Below, one piece after another: positions 12,618 to 24,277 of a stretch of DNA of 64,000 bases. A model generated the notes under the pieces. It did not search any database, was not told the DNA's origin, and saw only the letters and a program-made list of their open reading frames with translations. The position numbers and the translations under genes were made by a program. How positions within the stretch are numbered: the stretch's first letter is position 1; each line of letters starts with the position of its first letter. The DNA lies in the NCBI GenBank assembly GCA_009667805.1, contig CM019064.1:111078328-111142327 (forward strand). The letters are read 5' to 3'. The stretch comes from Leptobrachium leishanense (lineage: Eukaryota > Chordata > Amphibia > Anura > Megophryidae).

Positions 12618-13197
12618 CATGTGTTTGAAACAAAAAACAGCCAAAAGCCAGCCAAATATAGGTCAGTCATTAAGTCCATTTGCAAATTACTGTACACGCT
12701 TAGATTCTTGTGTATTAATTGCCCGCCATTAATCATGATACATTACCTGCATTCTACTGGGCATGGGGAAGGATGGAATGATGCTAACTCTCTGGTTTTA
12801 TAATACACGTGGTAACACCCCACCCTCCCTTTTTTTCTTCTCCTTCTTCTCACTCCTTCTTCTCACCCTTCTGCTGGGGTTATAATGCTTACAGTCTAGT
12901 ACATACTTTGCAAATTGTATTGTGCAATTTGACTGTAACTGTTATTTGTTACCACATATGACCCTGCATTGCGAGGTACACCTTGGACACCAATGTGTGC
13001 TGTCAAAATAATTTAATAAATTGAGAATTATAAAAACAATATACTCACTTTTCCATCGTCACACATGTCTATAGCTTTGTCTCATAGATGTTTTGCATTT
13101 TTAACGGTCTTGATCTCATTCCCAAGGTAAGTCACATAAACTAGATATGGTTAAAAAGAAAGAAAATACACACAAAGGGCTTCAATCACTAAACACT
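12618..13197. other. Intervening sequence with a polypyrimidine tract
   Basis: A CT-rich tract lies at about 12815-12870 (TTTTTTTCTTCTCCTTCTTC and related words). Nothing else is recognised. Confidence 0.5.
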
Positions 13198-13200
13198 TAG

Positions 13201-13605
13201 GGCCCTATTCCATAGTTGATGCTAATATGGAGATGGTAAGCAGGAAAATCTGTGTTTGTATATCTTCCCTTACCATCTCCATTTTAACGATCTATTCCAG
13301 GGAAGGTGCTATCTCAGTACCTCGACCCAGAATGCAACGCTAACTCCCTGATACCTGCAGTAGCGCTTCTTTTCGACCGCGAGTATCAGCTCCTGGAATC
13401 CATAGGATTCAATGGAGGCTTGCGATATTGCACAGAGTGATAACGCAGAGTGATTACGGAGGGAGACTAGTAAAGATTTGTTCCGACTCTAACTCTGCTC
13501 CCAGGGAGAAGAAGAGGTGGATCAGGCCACCTTTTTTGCCATGGGATGTGAGGTGAGAATGAGATTGTTTTTTGTTTGGGGTGGGTTGAGCGTGTTAAAA
13601 TATTA
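13201..13605. mobile_element. Left part of a GGGCCCTATTCC-family MITE
   Basis: It begins GGGCCCTATTCCATAGTTGA, mirrored by the right end of another copy at about 45830-45857. The internal block GTGATTACGGAGGGAGACT, followed by ACTCTGCTCCCAGG, recurs at 18955-19010 and 19155-19200. Confidence 0.55.
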
Positions 13606-13607
13606 TT

Positions 13608-14230
13608 TGGAACCAGGTATAACAGAAACATGGATTGATGAAATGCGTGACTGGACTGTAAATTGACATGGTTACACATTGTTTAGGAGGGATAGAAACT
13701 ATAAGAAAGGGGGAGGAATATGTTTGTAACTCAACCATGATTTGAGGGCAAATATTACACAACTGGTATGTGAGGAGGGAACTGTGACATCTTTATGGGT
13801 AAATATCTGCTTGGGACATAAGCTGGGAAGTCAATTAATGGTTGACATATAATAATGCTATAGACCACCTTATGTGGATAATGAGGAGGAAGAACAGCTG
13901 TTAGAACAAATCAGGAAGGCTGCACATTTTTAGCTTTTAATTACACGGCCATTATTTGGAATAGTGGGTCATGTAATTCAGCTATGGGAATCAAGTTTCT
14001 GAACCTGTTAAATGATACCTACATGTCATAACAAGTAGAAGCACCAACTAGAAAGGATGCCTGTCTGGATCGGGATATAACAAAAAATTTTAAACTTTTG
14101 TCAAATATTCAAGTAAGGGAGCAGCTGGGAAACATGGACCACAATATGGAGTCTTTTGAAATAAACTTAGAAACGCAAATTCATAAGAGATATGCTAAAA
14201 CACATCATTTTAAATGGGCCAACTTGATTA
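13608..14230 (+). pseudogene. CR1-type AP-endonuclease relic
   Basis: Translating across several stops gives GITETWIDEMRDW, GYTLFRRDRNYKKGGGI, LWVNICLG, YRPPYVDNEEEEQLLEQIR, then PTRKDACLD-like and QLGNMDHN-like segments. These correspond to the endonuclease of CR1/L2-group LINEs, where the TETW and YRPP blocks are diagnostic. Many stops and small indels are present, so the copy is old. No RT portion follows, because the sequence runs into unrelated DNA at about 14230. It is on the opposite strand to the CR1 fragment at 11033 and so is a separate insertion. Confidence 0.8.
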
Positions 14231-14600
14231 GGCCAGCTGCGGGTTGGGCCTAATCAGAGGCCCGCAGGCACCATGTGGCGAGGTGTGCCAGTATGCCTCG
14301 TAGGCATTACTCCCCTTCAGACGGCTACAACCCTGTCCTTAAGGGGTTAAACATGATCAACATAAAATGGTCAAAATGAGCTCAGCACACACGTTAAATC
14401 TAATTTTATATATTTAGGACAAAAGTATTTGAGTTGCACACATTTTCCCATAAACCTATTTTAGGTTCTCACATCTAGCACATATAATAGTTAAACCAAG
14501 TTGACTGAAAAATGGACAAAATATGTCTATAAAAAGAAAATAACATTACTGATAAATTACACACTAACAAAAGCCAGGTAAGAATGAATCATTAGCAATG
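14231..14600. other. Intervening sequence, nothing recognised
   Basis: A short GC-rich stretch at 14235-14345 contains an inverted pair (GCTGCGGG and CCCGCAGG). The rest is AT-rich with no coding signal. Confidence 0.5.
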
Positions 14601-14602
14601 TA

Positions 14603-16219
<1,617 letters not shown>

Positions 16220-16221
16220 TA

Positions 16222-17096
16222 TAACTGGAACAGCAATTGATAAATACAATGTTTATACTGCTTGAGACCTCAAAAAACAGGATTGTTTACTGTCTTTTAT
16301 TATCTCAGAAATTAATATGACAAATTTAAAGAATGATTTCAAATTATAATGAATGAGAATCTTTAAACAAGCTGGCATTTTATTTTATATTTTCATAAAT
16401 GATTTACTGTTCTCACTGTGCATCTATCTCAATCAATATGTTATTTGAGAAACACGCATCTGTCTGCACAGACCAGAATTAAACTAAATGTTTCTTCTAT
16501 GTTTTACACAAATCCTCTTAATGTAGGATAACTTGCAATAGACTGGATAGTGTTCTGGGCATAAATAGAAAGAGAAATGGTAACATCTGGAATAGGTTGC
16601 AATCAGCACTATTACTATTATATGTTTCCCAGTGACAGTTTTAATGGAAAGTGAAGAATCACAGAAAATAAAGATGTTTCCATGAATAAAACATATATTA
16701 CAATAAAGAATTTTTATCTGTAAATTAGATTTTTTTTTAAAAGTTAGTTGCGTAATGTATTTAATGTGTTGTTCATTTACCATTTATTGGCACCCTCAAC
16801 ATACAAACACTAAGCAGCATATTACAGCAGCAGTAAGGCAGGTCGTGCACACTTCAGGTACTTGATAAAGGTCATTTGTCACTTAAAATACATTTATATT
16901 CACTGTGAGGTTTAACAGAGTCTACAGCTACAATATTTTGTTGTGCGTTAAAACGCAACTTACAGTAATTCAAAAACAACTTTAATGATGAGAATGATTT
17001 TCCAATAACTGCCCAAAAATCAACAATAAGAATGCGATAACCAAGAGGAGCATGATTGGGCTTTCAATAAAATATACACCAATAAGTGCATGATGA
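16222..17096. other. Unannotated AT-rich sequence
   Basis: No terminal repeats or recognisable coding similarity; a 99-codon minus frame at 16484-16783 is unremarkable in composition and probably chance. Confidence 0.55.
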
Positions 17097-17104
17097 CAGA
17101 TGAT

Positions 17105-17356
17105 CAGGCCTGCCATCAGAAATCTTGGGGCCTCATATTGAACCACCAGATGGGGCCCCCTCTGTAATGAGTCAGAGTGATCAGACACCAACCCCAGATG
17201 CCACAGCCCACCGGGAAGTTTCCCAATATCCTATTGGGCAAATTCTGGGTGACGTGGACCTCTGTGTCACATAGACACGCTGCATAGGTTTTTGCTCCAG
17301 GGGGTCCCAGGGCCCCTGACCATATCATGGGCTGACACCCCCTGATGGCGGCCCTG
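17105..17356. mobile_element. Short hAT MITE
   Basis: It starts CAGGCCTGCCATCAG and ends CTGATGGCGGCCCTG. An 8-bp duplication CAGATGAT flanks it at 17097-17104 and 17357-17364. GC-rich, 252 bp, no coding capacity. Confidence 0.9.
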
Positions 17357-17364
17357 CAGATGAT

Positions 17365-17756
17365 AGATAGATAAATAGATAATGCTAAGTAGTGAAAGAG
17401 AAACAGAATAAAGAGCCAATTACATAAAATTTAGACTTTTTAGTCACATGGCAGCTACTGGGGTAGCCCATTAATAAAAATAACTTGGATACACAGCATT
17501 ACTAATTGATAGAGCTAAGCAGAAATACAACCTTATCTCCACTTCCTAATGCCATTAGCATGTCGGAACCTTAAATTATGTGAAAGGAAATAATTAGCAG
17601 TTCTTTACTGTTGCTATGCATCATCTCTTTGTGCAGGACAGAACAATAACCAACACAGCAAATAAGGCATTGATTGCCTTCCTGATTCCGACTTCCACAG
17701 TTTTGTAGTATATGTTTTGGTTTTACTTCCTCTTATTTCATCTTGTTTTACTATAT
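17365..17756. other. Intervening sequence, nothing recognised
   Basis: It starts with a short GATA microsatellite (GATAGATAGATAAATAGATA at 17362-17381). The remainder is AT-rich and non-coding. Confidence 0.55.
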
Positions 17757-17759
17757 TTA

Positions 17760-18673
17760 CAGTGTTAGTCAAAGAGAATCGAAAAGTCACAGCACGTTCG
17801 GTGACTTTTCGTTCTCTTCAATTCGGTGTGATTTGGCAAACCCATTTCGGCGACCCTGCGGTGTATTCAGCAAGCACCATAGGGCCGTCGTAATGCAGGG
17901 AAAAGTTGGCGAAAACCCAACGAAAACTCACCGCAAAACCCGGCGAACGCACACCGTAACCCACAAAACCATCTGGATTAACCCCGCCGAACACGCCAGA
18001 GAAACCTTAGCAGCCGCCGAACACAGCGCAGAGCAGTCGCCGGAAAAACCCGACACCGCAGACTAATGGAGTGAAAAGAATAAAACCGTACGCTTGAATG
18101 TTTGAAAGTAAAACTCTGTTTGCAACGAAACTACAGAACAAAAATGTCTGGAATTTACATATAAGATCCAATGAATGATAATAAAAAAGGGCTGTTACAG
18201 AAAAAAGGAAAAAACTATTTTAAAAAAAACAGAAAAGAAATGTTTACAAAAGAATTCCAAAAAATGCCTAAAAGATCCTAAAAAATCTAAAAATAAAGAA
18301 ACTTTTTACTGCAGAATATTATAAATCAATGGTTTATTAGATATTGTATTAAAACGGGAATATTTTTAACATTGAAGCCTATGGGATTCTCCTGATTAAA
18401 CCTGACGAACTAAACCACCGAATGGCAGGGCACTTCGGCAACTTTTCACTGCTGGTTTCTGTTCTCTGAATAGACAAAGCATTTCTTCTCTATGGGGATT
18501 TCACTGCCCTCGAACAGGCACCGAACAGGCACCGAACGTGCAGGCAATTCGCCACAATTTGACAAAATTGCCTGCTCTCTGAATAGTCGAATGGCCCCGA
18601 AATGGCACCGGTCGCTGAAATTCAGCATTCAGTTACAATTCGGGGCCAGATCGACTCTCTTTGAATAACCCTG
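17760..18673. mobile_element. GGGTTATT-family MITE (copy 2)
   Basis: Ends are CAGTGTTAGTCAAAGAGAAT and the complement of CAGGGTTATTCAAAGAGAGT. A 3-bp duplication TTA flanks it. The internal palindrome is at 17852-17886. A 107-codon frame within it is repeat-derived and not a gene. The 3-bp duplication suggests a PIF/Harbinger-type source (inference). Confidence 0.85.
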
Positions 18674-18689
18674 TTAGACTGCAGTTGGC

Positions 18690-19610
18690 ATTTTGCACAA
18701 ACACATTTTTAATAAAGACCTGTTCCAGAACACTTGGTAGTTCGTGCTCCTGATTTTCATGCTTTGGGCACTATAGTGTGTGCTAAAATGGGGACTCACA
18801 TGGGAAAAAATCTATGCCTGCTCGTTTCCCCATTTTAGTTCTAACCACAGTGATACTTGCAGTTCCATGAGTATTACCTCCCGGATTCCATAGGACTTTA
18901 TGGTGGGTTTCTCTTCTGGACCGCGAGCCCTGAGCAATCTCGTGGAGCGCTGCAGAGTGATCGTGGAGGGAGACTGGGAACTGTTTGTTCCCAGTCTTAC
19001 TCTGCTCGCAGAAAGAAGTGTCGGATCGGCCACCATTCTCCCCACATGATGAGAGGTGAGTATCGGAATGATTGGGGGGTTTAGGGGGTGCTAAATGATT
19101 AAATCATTAAGCACCAGCTTTTAGGAGTAGCTCTCGCAAGATCACGCGGCGCCGCGGAATGATTGCGGAGGGAGACTGAGGAGTCACTCTGCTCCCGGCA
19201 GCAGGAAGCAGTAGATCGGGCCATTGTGCTCGCCTCAGGATGAGAGGTGAGTATTGATTTTATTTGAGGTGGGGTTAGCTGGTGCTAAATGATTCTGCAA
19301 AAGTGGGATAATTTAGCACCCGCTTTTGGGTGACAGTTAAAATCTGTTTAACCCATCGGTGCAGTAATTAGCGTTAGGAATTTGTCATACCTTACTTATT
19401 CTAACACTAATTACTGTTTGCACTTTCCATGTTAAGCATAGGGTGCGCAAAGTACAGTAAATTTGCACAAGCTAGCACAATCACCGATGCACAGATTTTT
19501 ACCGTTTTGAAGGTAATCACGGGCGTGCGTTAAATTTACTATCTTAACGCTAATGCTTACATATTCGACCACTACAGTTAGCATTCAATATGTAATCTAG
19601 CCCAAAGAAG
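18690..19610. mobile_element. GGGCCCTATTCC-family MITE, diverged, with an internally repeated block
   Basis: The GC-rich block around GGAGGGAGACTG and ACTCTGCTC occurs twice (18955-19060 and 19150-19250). Each is followed by GAGAGGTGAGTAT and GTGCTAAATGATT. The right side (19360-19605) aligns in word order with 45640-45857 and ends near GTAATCTAGCCC. The left boundary is uncertain. Confidence 0.5.
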
Positions 19611-19848
19611 GTAATAAAGTGATGATGGTGGAATTTCGCTTCAAACACATTCAAGTGATCTCTTTCAAGTAAAATATACTATATAAGGCAAACAATTGAC
19701 GTAACACCATATCGTGTGGACTTCATGTGTACAAAATATATGCCTTGAAATCAATGAAATAACATGGCTCAGGAGCTAAGGGGTTAACTTCTATGTATCA
19801 AATCTCTGGAGTTCACTTGACAAGGCTATTTTCTGGATACACTCTAAA

Positions 19849-20000
19849 TATATTATTATTATTATTGTCATCATTTATATAGCGCCAACAGTTTCCGCAG
19901 CGCTTTACAATAACCAAAGGGAACAAAATACAAATAAACGGACGTAAGATGGAAACAAGAGGTGTAGAGGGCCCTGCTCATAGGAGCTTACAGTCTATAT
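19849..20000 (-). repeat. SINE-like repeat with an ATT microsatellite tail
   Basis: An (ATT)n run is followed by TTTATATAGCGCCAACAG, CGCAGCGCTTTACAATA and GGAGCTTACAGTCTATAT. I recall this sequence type as a dispersed repeat of amphibian and fish genomes, with the microsatellite as its 3' tail, so it would be on the minus strand. Family name not assigned. Confidence 0.6.
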
Positions 20001-20128
20001 AAACCTATATAATGTGTACACTGTATGACCGAGCCTGTGTGTGTGTCTTTGTTTTTGTGTGTATATAGCTATGTATGTGTAGGTGTCTTTCAAGTTTATA
20101 TCTGTATACAGCTGTGTATGAGTGTGTA

Positions 20129-20740
20129 GGCAAAAACACTCGCAGGGTGTACCAAGATGGTTGTGGGAAGCAATCTATTGAATATAGAAAAAAGGCTCTT
20201 GCCACTGTTGGTGACGGGGGGTAACCCCAATTTAACAATTGAAAAAGATAGTGGATATAGCCAAAGAATAAGATAAAACTTTGCTTTTAATCAGAAATGC
20301 AGTAAAAGAATGCTTTCAAAGCTGTATTGCGATAGGCAGACAGATAGGGCTCTTCATAAAGGCTGTGTGTTTTCTTATGCTTTCCTATACCCACAGACCC
20401 TCGAAGGCCTGTTTCCATTCATTATATTTGATACTTGCAATGTTTCCACACTGCCTTTTATTCCCTATATCAGTTTCCAGGGAGGGTCTAGCATTGTGTT
20501 TGCATTTCCAATCTAGCACACTCCCAAACTTGCTTTATGGCCTCTTTTTTGTAGTGGCCTTCTTAACTTATGTTCTCGCCTCCGCTGAGACATGTATACG
20601 TTAGGTTTGTCCTAGGTAAGCACTGTGACTCTGTCTGTCTGCCTATTGCAATACAGCTTTGAAAGCATTCTTTTACTGCATTTCTGATTAAACGCTAAGT
20701 TTTATTTAAATTCTTTGGCTATATCCACTATCTTTTTCAA
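20129..20740. mobile_element. Fold-back element with 105-bp inverted arms and a candidate 15-bp duplication
   Basis: The segment TGAAAAAGATAGTGGATATA at 20240 and its complement ending at 20739 delimit arms of about 105 bp; between them lies about 290 bp. GTGTATGAGTGTGTA occurs at 20114-20128 and again at 20741-20755, exactly outside the unit. The flank is GT-rich, so the direct repeat could be partly coincidental. No coding frame is recognised. Confidence 0.65.
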
Positions 20741-20755
20741 GTGTATGAGTGTGTA

Positions 20756-21609
20756 CCTGCGTGCATATCTCCCAAATGTCCCTGTTTTTGAGGGCCAGTC
20801 CATATTTTGGGCCCAAATCCCCCCTCATGTTCCTCCTTTTAGGAGCTCTCCAATATATTCAGGATGTGCAGGTGTATAACAGAGCTGCACAGCAATAAAA
20901 CTCCCTACAATGAGTCTGTAAACTATAATAAATGTAAATAAGATACTTTGCTTTGATTTTAGTTAATATTTTTATTAACATAAATGGCCCAAAATTTTGT
21001 GATGCTGCAGATAAAGTTTACGAATAGCCTAGTTTCTGAGCCTGCCTTTAATGGCTTCCTTAAATGGTTTGTGTGTGTATAGCTATGTATGTGTCTGTAT
21101 CTCTGAGTTATATGGCTGTGTATAGGTGTCAGTGGGCGCATGTGTGTAAAACCTATGTATGTGTCTCTATCTCTGAGTTATATGGCTGTTAATGGGTGTC
21201 AGTGGGCGTATGTGTGTAAAGCTATGCATGTGTCAGTGGGTGTCTGTACCTCTGTACCTGCTTCATTTTATTTCTAGTAGTGCTTGATTCTCAGTGACAA
21301 AGTGCAAAGCTTTGCTATGTGGTATCTGTCACGTGTCACCTGAACCGCATGAGGACAGCGCCTGTGCAGTAATGTTCTGGAGAGAGTGAGTGTGCAATGC
21401 TAAAATATATTTGGTCCTGCCAATAAAGCTTATTTTCATTTGATTTGATTTGTGTGAAGAGCACAGCCTGAGATTAGGTGTGACTCTGTCACTGTGAACC
21501 AAAAACCAGCTCTTAGCCAAAACTGGTAGAGTGCCCCCGAAACCTGTGTATGGATCCACCCCTGCACCCAACCTTTTGGCTGTGTCCCTTCCCATCCCAG
21601 ACCAAGCTT
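20756..21609. other. GT-rich and unannotated sequence
   Basis: At about 21070-21262 there are three imperfect tandem copies of a unit of about 71 bp containing CTATGTATGTGTCT, ATCTCTGAGTTATATGGCTG and GTGTCAGTGGGCG. The rest shows nothing recognisable. Confidence 0.55.
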
Positions 21610-21617
21610 CTTCCTAG

Positions 21618-22375
21618 TAGGGATGTGTGTTTCGGGTTTCGGAATTTTCCCGAAATTTCCCGATTCGTGTCTTCGGATTCGGCCGAATTTCCGAATCGGG
21701 TCGGACCCGAAAACCGACAGATCCGAAAAGTTTTCCGAGCCGAAACTAAAATTTTTCGGATTTTTCGAATAGACTTGAAATGTGTCAAATCGAAATTTAT
21801 TTTTGCTCTATTCATGATTTCGGTTCCATTCGTGATTTCGGTTCCATTTCGGTAATTCTGGACATCGTATATTTAACTATTATCGGTTATATCGCTGATT
21901 CTGTAAATTTTGTATTTGTAAATGCGTATCACTTGTTTCTTGTGGCATTCGGGTCAGTTTAGCGTTTTTTAAATCGTTTTGTTCATTTTTTTTGTTCCTT
22001 GGCTTTCATACCATTTTAATATGATTAAATAAAGTTGTGAAATGTATATTCATAAGAAAAAAAGGATCTTTATTTAATAAAAAAAAACACGATAGAATCG
22101 CCAGAATTATCGTAGACACTTTGAAACGAGGAGAACAGACGTTCCGAAAAAACGAAAATTTCCGAAATCACGAAAAGTCGATACAAAAAACGAGCAAAGT
22201 GACCCGAAAACACGAAAAAAGTGTCGATATTCCGAAAAAAAAATGTACACGAAAAATGAGCCGAACCGAACCGAATCGAAACAGAAATCGGTCGAAACGA
22301 GCCGAATCGAAAATTTTAAACATCCGAACAAATCGAACCGAATCGAACCGAAAAAAAAATCGGTGCACAAGCCTA
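21618..22375. mobile_element. hAT MITE of the TAGGGATGTG family (copy 1)
   Basis: It starts TAGGGATGTGTGTTTCGGG and ends ATCGGTGCACAAGCCTA. Flanking 8-mers are CTTCCTAG and CTTCCTAC (one mismatch). The interior is rich in CGAA/TTCG words. Two more copies are at 42853 and 54661. Open frames inside are repeat-derived. Confidence 0.88.
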
Positions 22376-22592
22376 CTTCCTACTTTGCTTTTCAGACTCT
22401 ATCCATTTGTGGTTGTGCCTGTATTGTATTCATAGGTCTAAACTACTGCGTAGCTAAACATTACTTGTTCACAGAGTATTTTTGCACAATGCAATTTTCC
22501 ATTTATTTCACCATCATTGTTGATTTTATAAACTAAACAGAATAAGATAATATAAGTTAAGAATCAGCTGTGAGACTTTGCATATATATATA

Positions 22593-22672
22593 CACTATAT
22601 TGCCAAAAGTATTCGCTCACCTGCCTTGACTCGCATATGAACTTGTGAGCGAATACTTTTGGCAATATAGTG
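22593..22672. mobile_element. 80-bp hairpin remnant of a Tc1-like element
   Basis: It starts CACTATATTGCCAAAAGTAT and ends with its reverse complement, flanked by TA on both sides. The two 31-bp ends nearly touch. The end sequence is the one I associate with a widespread fish/frog Tc1 family. It is an extreme internal deletion. Confidence 0.9.
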
Positions 22673-22674
22673 TA

Positions 22675-23263
22675 TATTTATATTTAGAACTATATCTAAA
22701 ATTTTAAGACACGGCATATGGACAATGTGGTGATGGCTGTCTCCAGGGTTAAGTGTACCTTAATCACCATAATTTGAAAGCTTTCAAATCTTTCAAAAAA
22801 AGAAAAGACTGTCATTCACACAGTGTGAACAGACACAAGATATGGTCTTAGGGCATCTTGCCCTTCTTAAAAACATTCTTCTTAGAGTGTGCAAATCTAT
22901 TTGACCTTTAGCAACATAATGGCTTGTGATCTCAGTAGTACTGCTCTTCAAAATAGATTTGTAGCATTGGGTGCAAAGAATTTAAAGGAAGAAAAAGAGC
23001 ATACCCTAGAACAATATGCTTACTAATTGATTCTCGTACAGAGCACAGGCCTGAGGTGTTGTAACTGATACTGAAATGGAAGAAAAGCATTGAGATAATA
23101 CTTCAAAAAGGATAAACCCAAACCATATGTCCAATTCCAATAGTATCCTTTGTCTGCAATTTAGAGAGGAATTAGTGAAGAATAATGAGGGAGGGGTGAT
23201 TTTTGTTTCTAATAACTGAAATATTATTTTGCAGCTGCCTTAACATTTTATTACGACACATTC
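22675..23263. other. Intervening sequence, nothing recognised
   Basis: AT-rich, without open frames of note, inverted repeats or tandem structure. Confidence 0.6.
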
Positions 23264-23266
23264 ATA

Positions 23267-23448
23267 CAGGGTTATTCAGAGAGAGGTGAAAACCAGGAGA
23301 ATGACTGGAGAAGTGAAAATTCTAGGTCAAAATAGCCAAACCAGAAAATTTCTTCCATTTATCCCACTTTCCAAATCGGATATTTGGTCTAGATTGTTCT
23401 CTTCTCCTGTCAATTGTTCTGGTTTTCACCTCTCTCTGAATAACCCTG
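23267..23448. mobile_element. Short MITE with GGGTTATT ends
   Basis: It starts CAGGGTTATTCAGAGAGAGG and ends with the complement, flanked by ATA on both sides. The inverted ends extend about 31 bp through GTGAAAACCAG. At 182 bp it is much shorter than the related copies and lacks the internal palindrome. Confidence 0.85.
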
Positions 23449-23451
23449 ATA

Positions 23452-23842
23452 GTCATTATATCCAAATCCAAATTTTATTAAGCAAATAATTAAAGATAGT
23501 TAAACCTTGACAGTAATGTAAAAGGGTCCCAAATGCCAGCTGGTTATTCTTCTGTTAATTAAAATGTGTTGTGCTAGGGAGCCCAAAACATATTCTGTAT
23601 ATTGTCAGGGATGGCACCGGGTTGGCACCTCAGGTATTGGGGTATATGAGCCCAAGATGCAGGAATACACACGCTGAGGGCAAACAGGTACAGGTGAGAT
23701 CCAGGAGAAGGTACAAAGGGGTAATCCGAGGTAGAATGGACAAAGGGCGATCCGTGGTCAAACGGCTGGCGAAGTATGGCTGTCGGTGGGCAAGCAGAGG
23801 ATCTGGTACACAGTATAGCATATGAAGCATAGAACAGGTCTA
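23452..23842. other. Sequence flanking the gypsy insertion, possibly an older LTR-like repeat
   Basis: A segment starting TGTCAGGGATGGCACCGGG at about 23602 is GC-richer than its surroundings and has the word style of frog LTR repeats, but I find no partner copy in this window. The gypsy element inserted into its right side. Confidence 0.35.
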
Positions 23843-23847
23843 CACAC

Positions 23848-24011
23848 TGTAAAGTAATGTGACAGACACAGAGCTTCAAAACAGAGCTGTGCTCCTGTAG
23901 ATGTTTAATCTATAACTGAACACAAAATGGAGGGGGGGAGGGATCAGGAAGACTAACTACGGTGGTCAGGATGGCTCAAAAAGAAACATAGGCAAAACAC
24001 AATACATTACA
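23848..24011 (-). repeat. 3' LTR of the gypsy element
   Basis: 164 bp, TGTAAAGTAATG to AATACATTACA on the plus strand. It differs from the other LTR at C/T and G/A single positions and by four extra bases in the G-rich tract near 23930. LTRs this short are unusual but known in Ty3/gypsy. Confidence 0.93.
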
Positions 24012-24020
24012 TCTCCCTTC
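24012..24020 (-). promoter_or_regulatory. Polypurine tract of the gypsy element
   Basis: GAAGGGAGA on the minus strand, immediately before the 3' LTR. It would prime plus-strand DNA synthesis. Confidence 0.75.
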
Positions 24021-24277
24021 GTAAGTATAAAACAAACCCTTAACTAGCATAGTCACTTGGGATACAGGTATAGATATCGCAAATATTAAATCGGTGATAT
24101 TTCTTTAAACTTCTCAATTTACATAAACAGAAAACTTGCATCCCTCAAAAGAACAAAGGAAAGGTTAGCACATTTTAAACGAGAATCAAACAATAACATA
24201 TCATTCAGAACAGTGCACCATTGTACATAAGCAAGTGGAACTGGCTACATGGCTGCGTTTGCTACGCATGTCTCTGG

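Noticed and set aside
17743..18066. 107-codon plus frame rich in His, Thr and Pro
   Set aside because: It lies in a GGGTTATT MITE, and the equivalent region of copy 5 has no corresponding frame.
22037..22435. 132-codon Lys/Arg/Asn-rich plus frame and overlapping Phe-rich minus frames
   Set aside because: They come from the CGAA-rich interior of the hAT MITE; the same pattern appears in the other two copies with different lengths.
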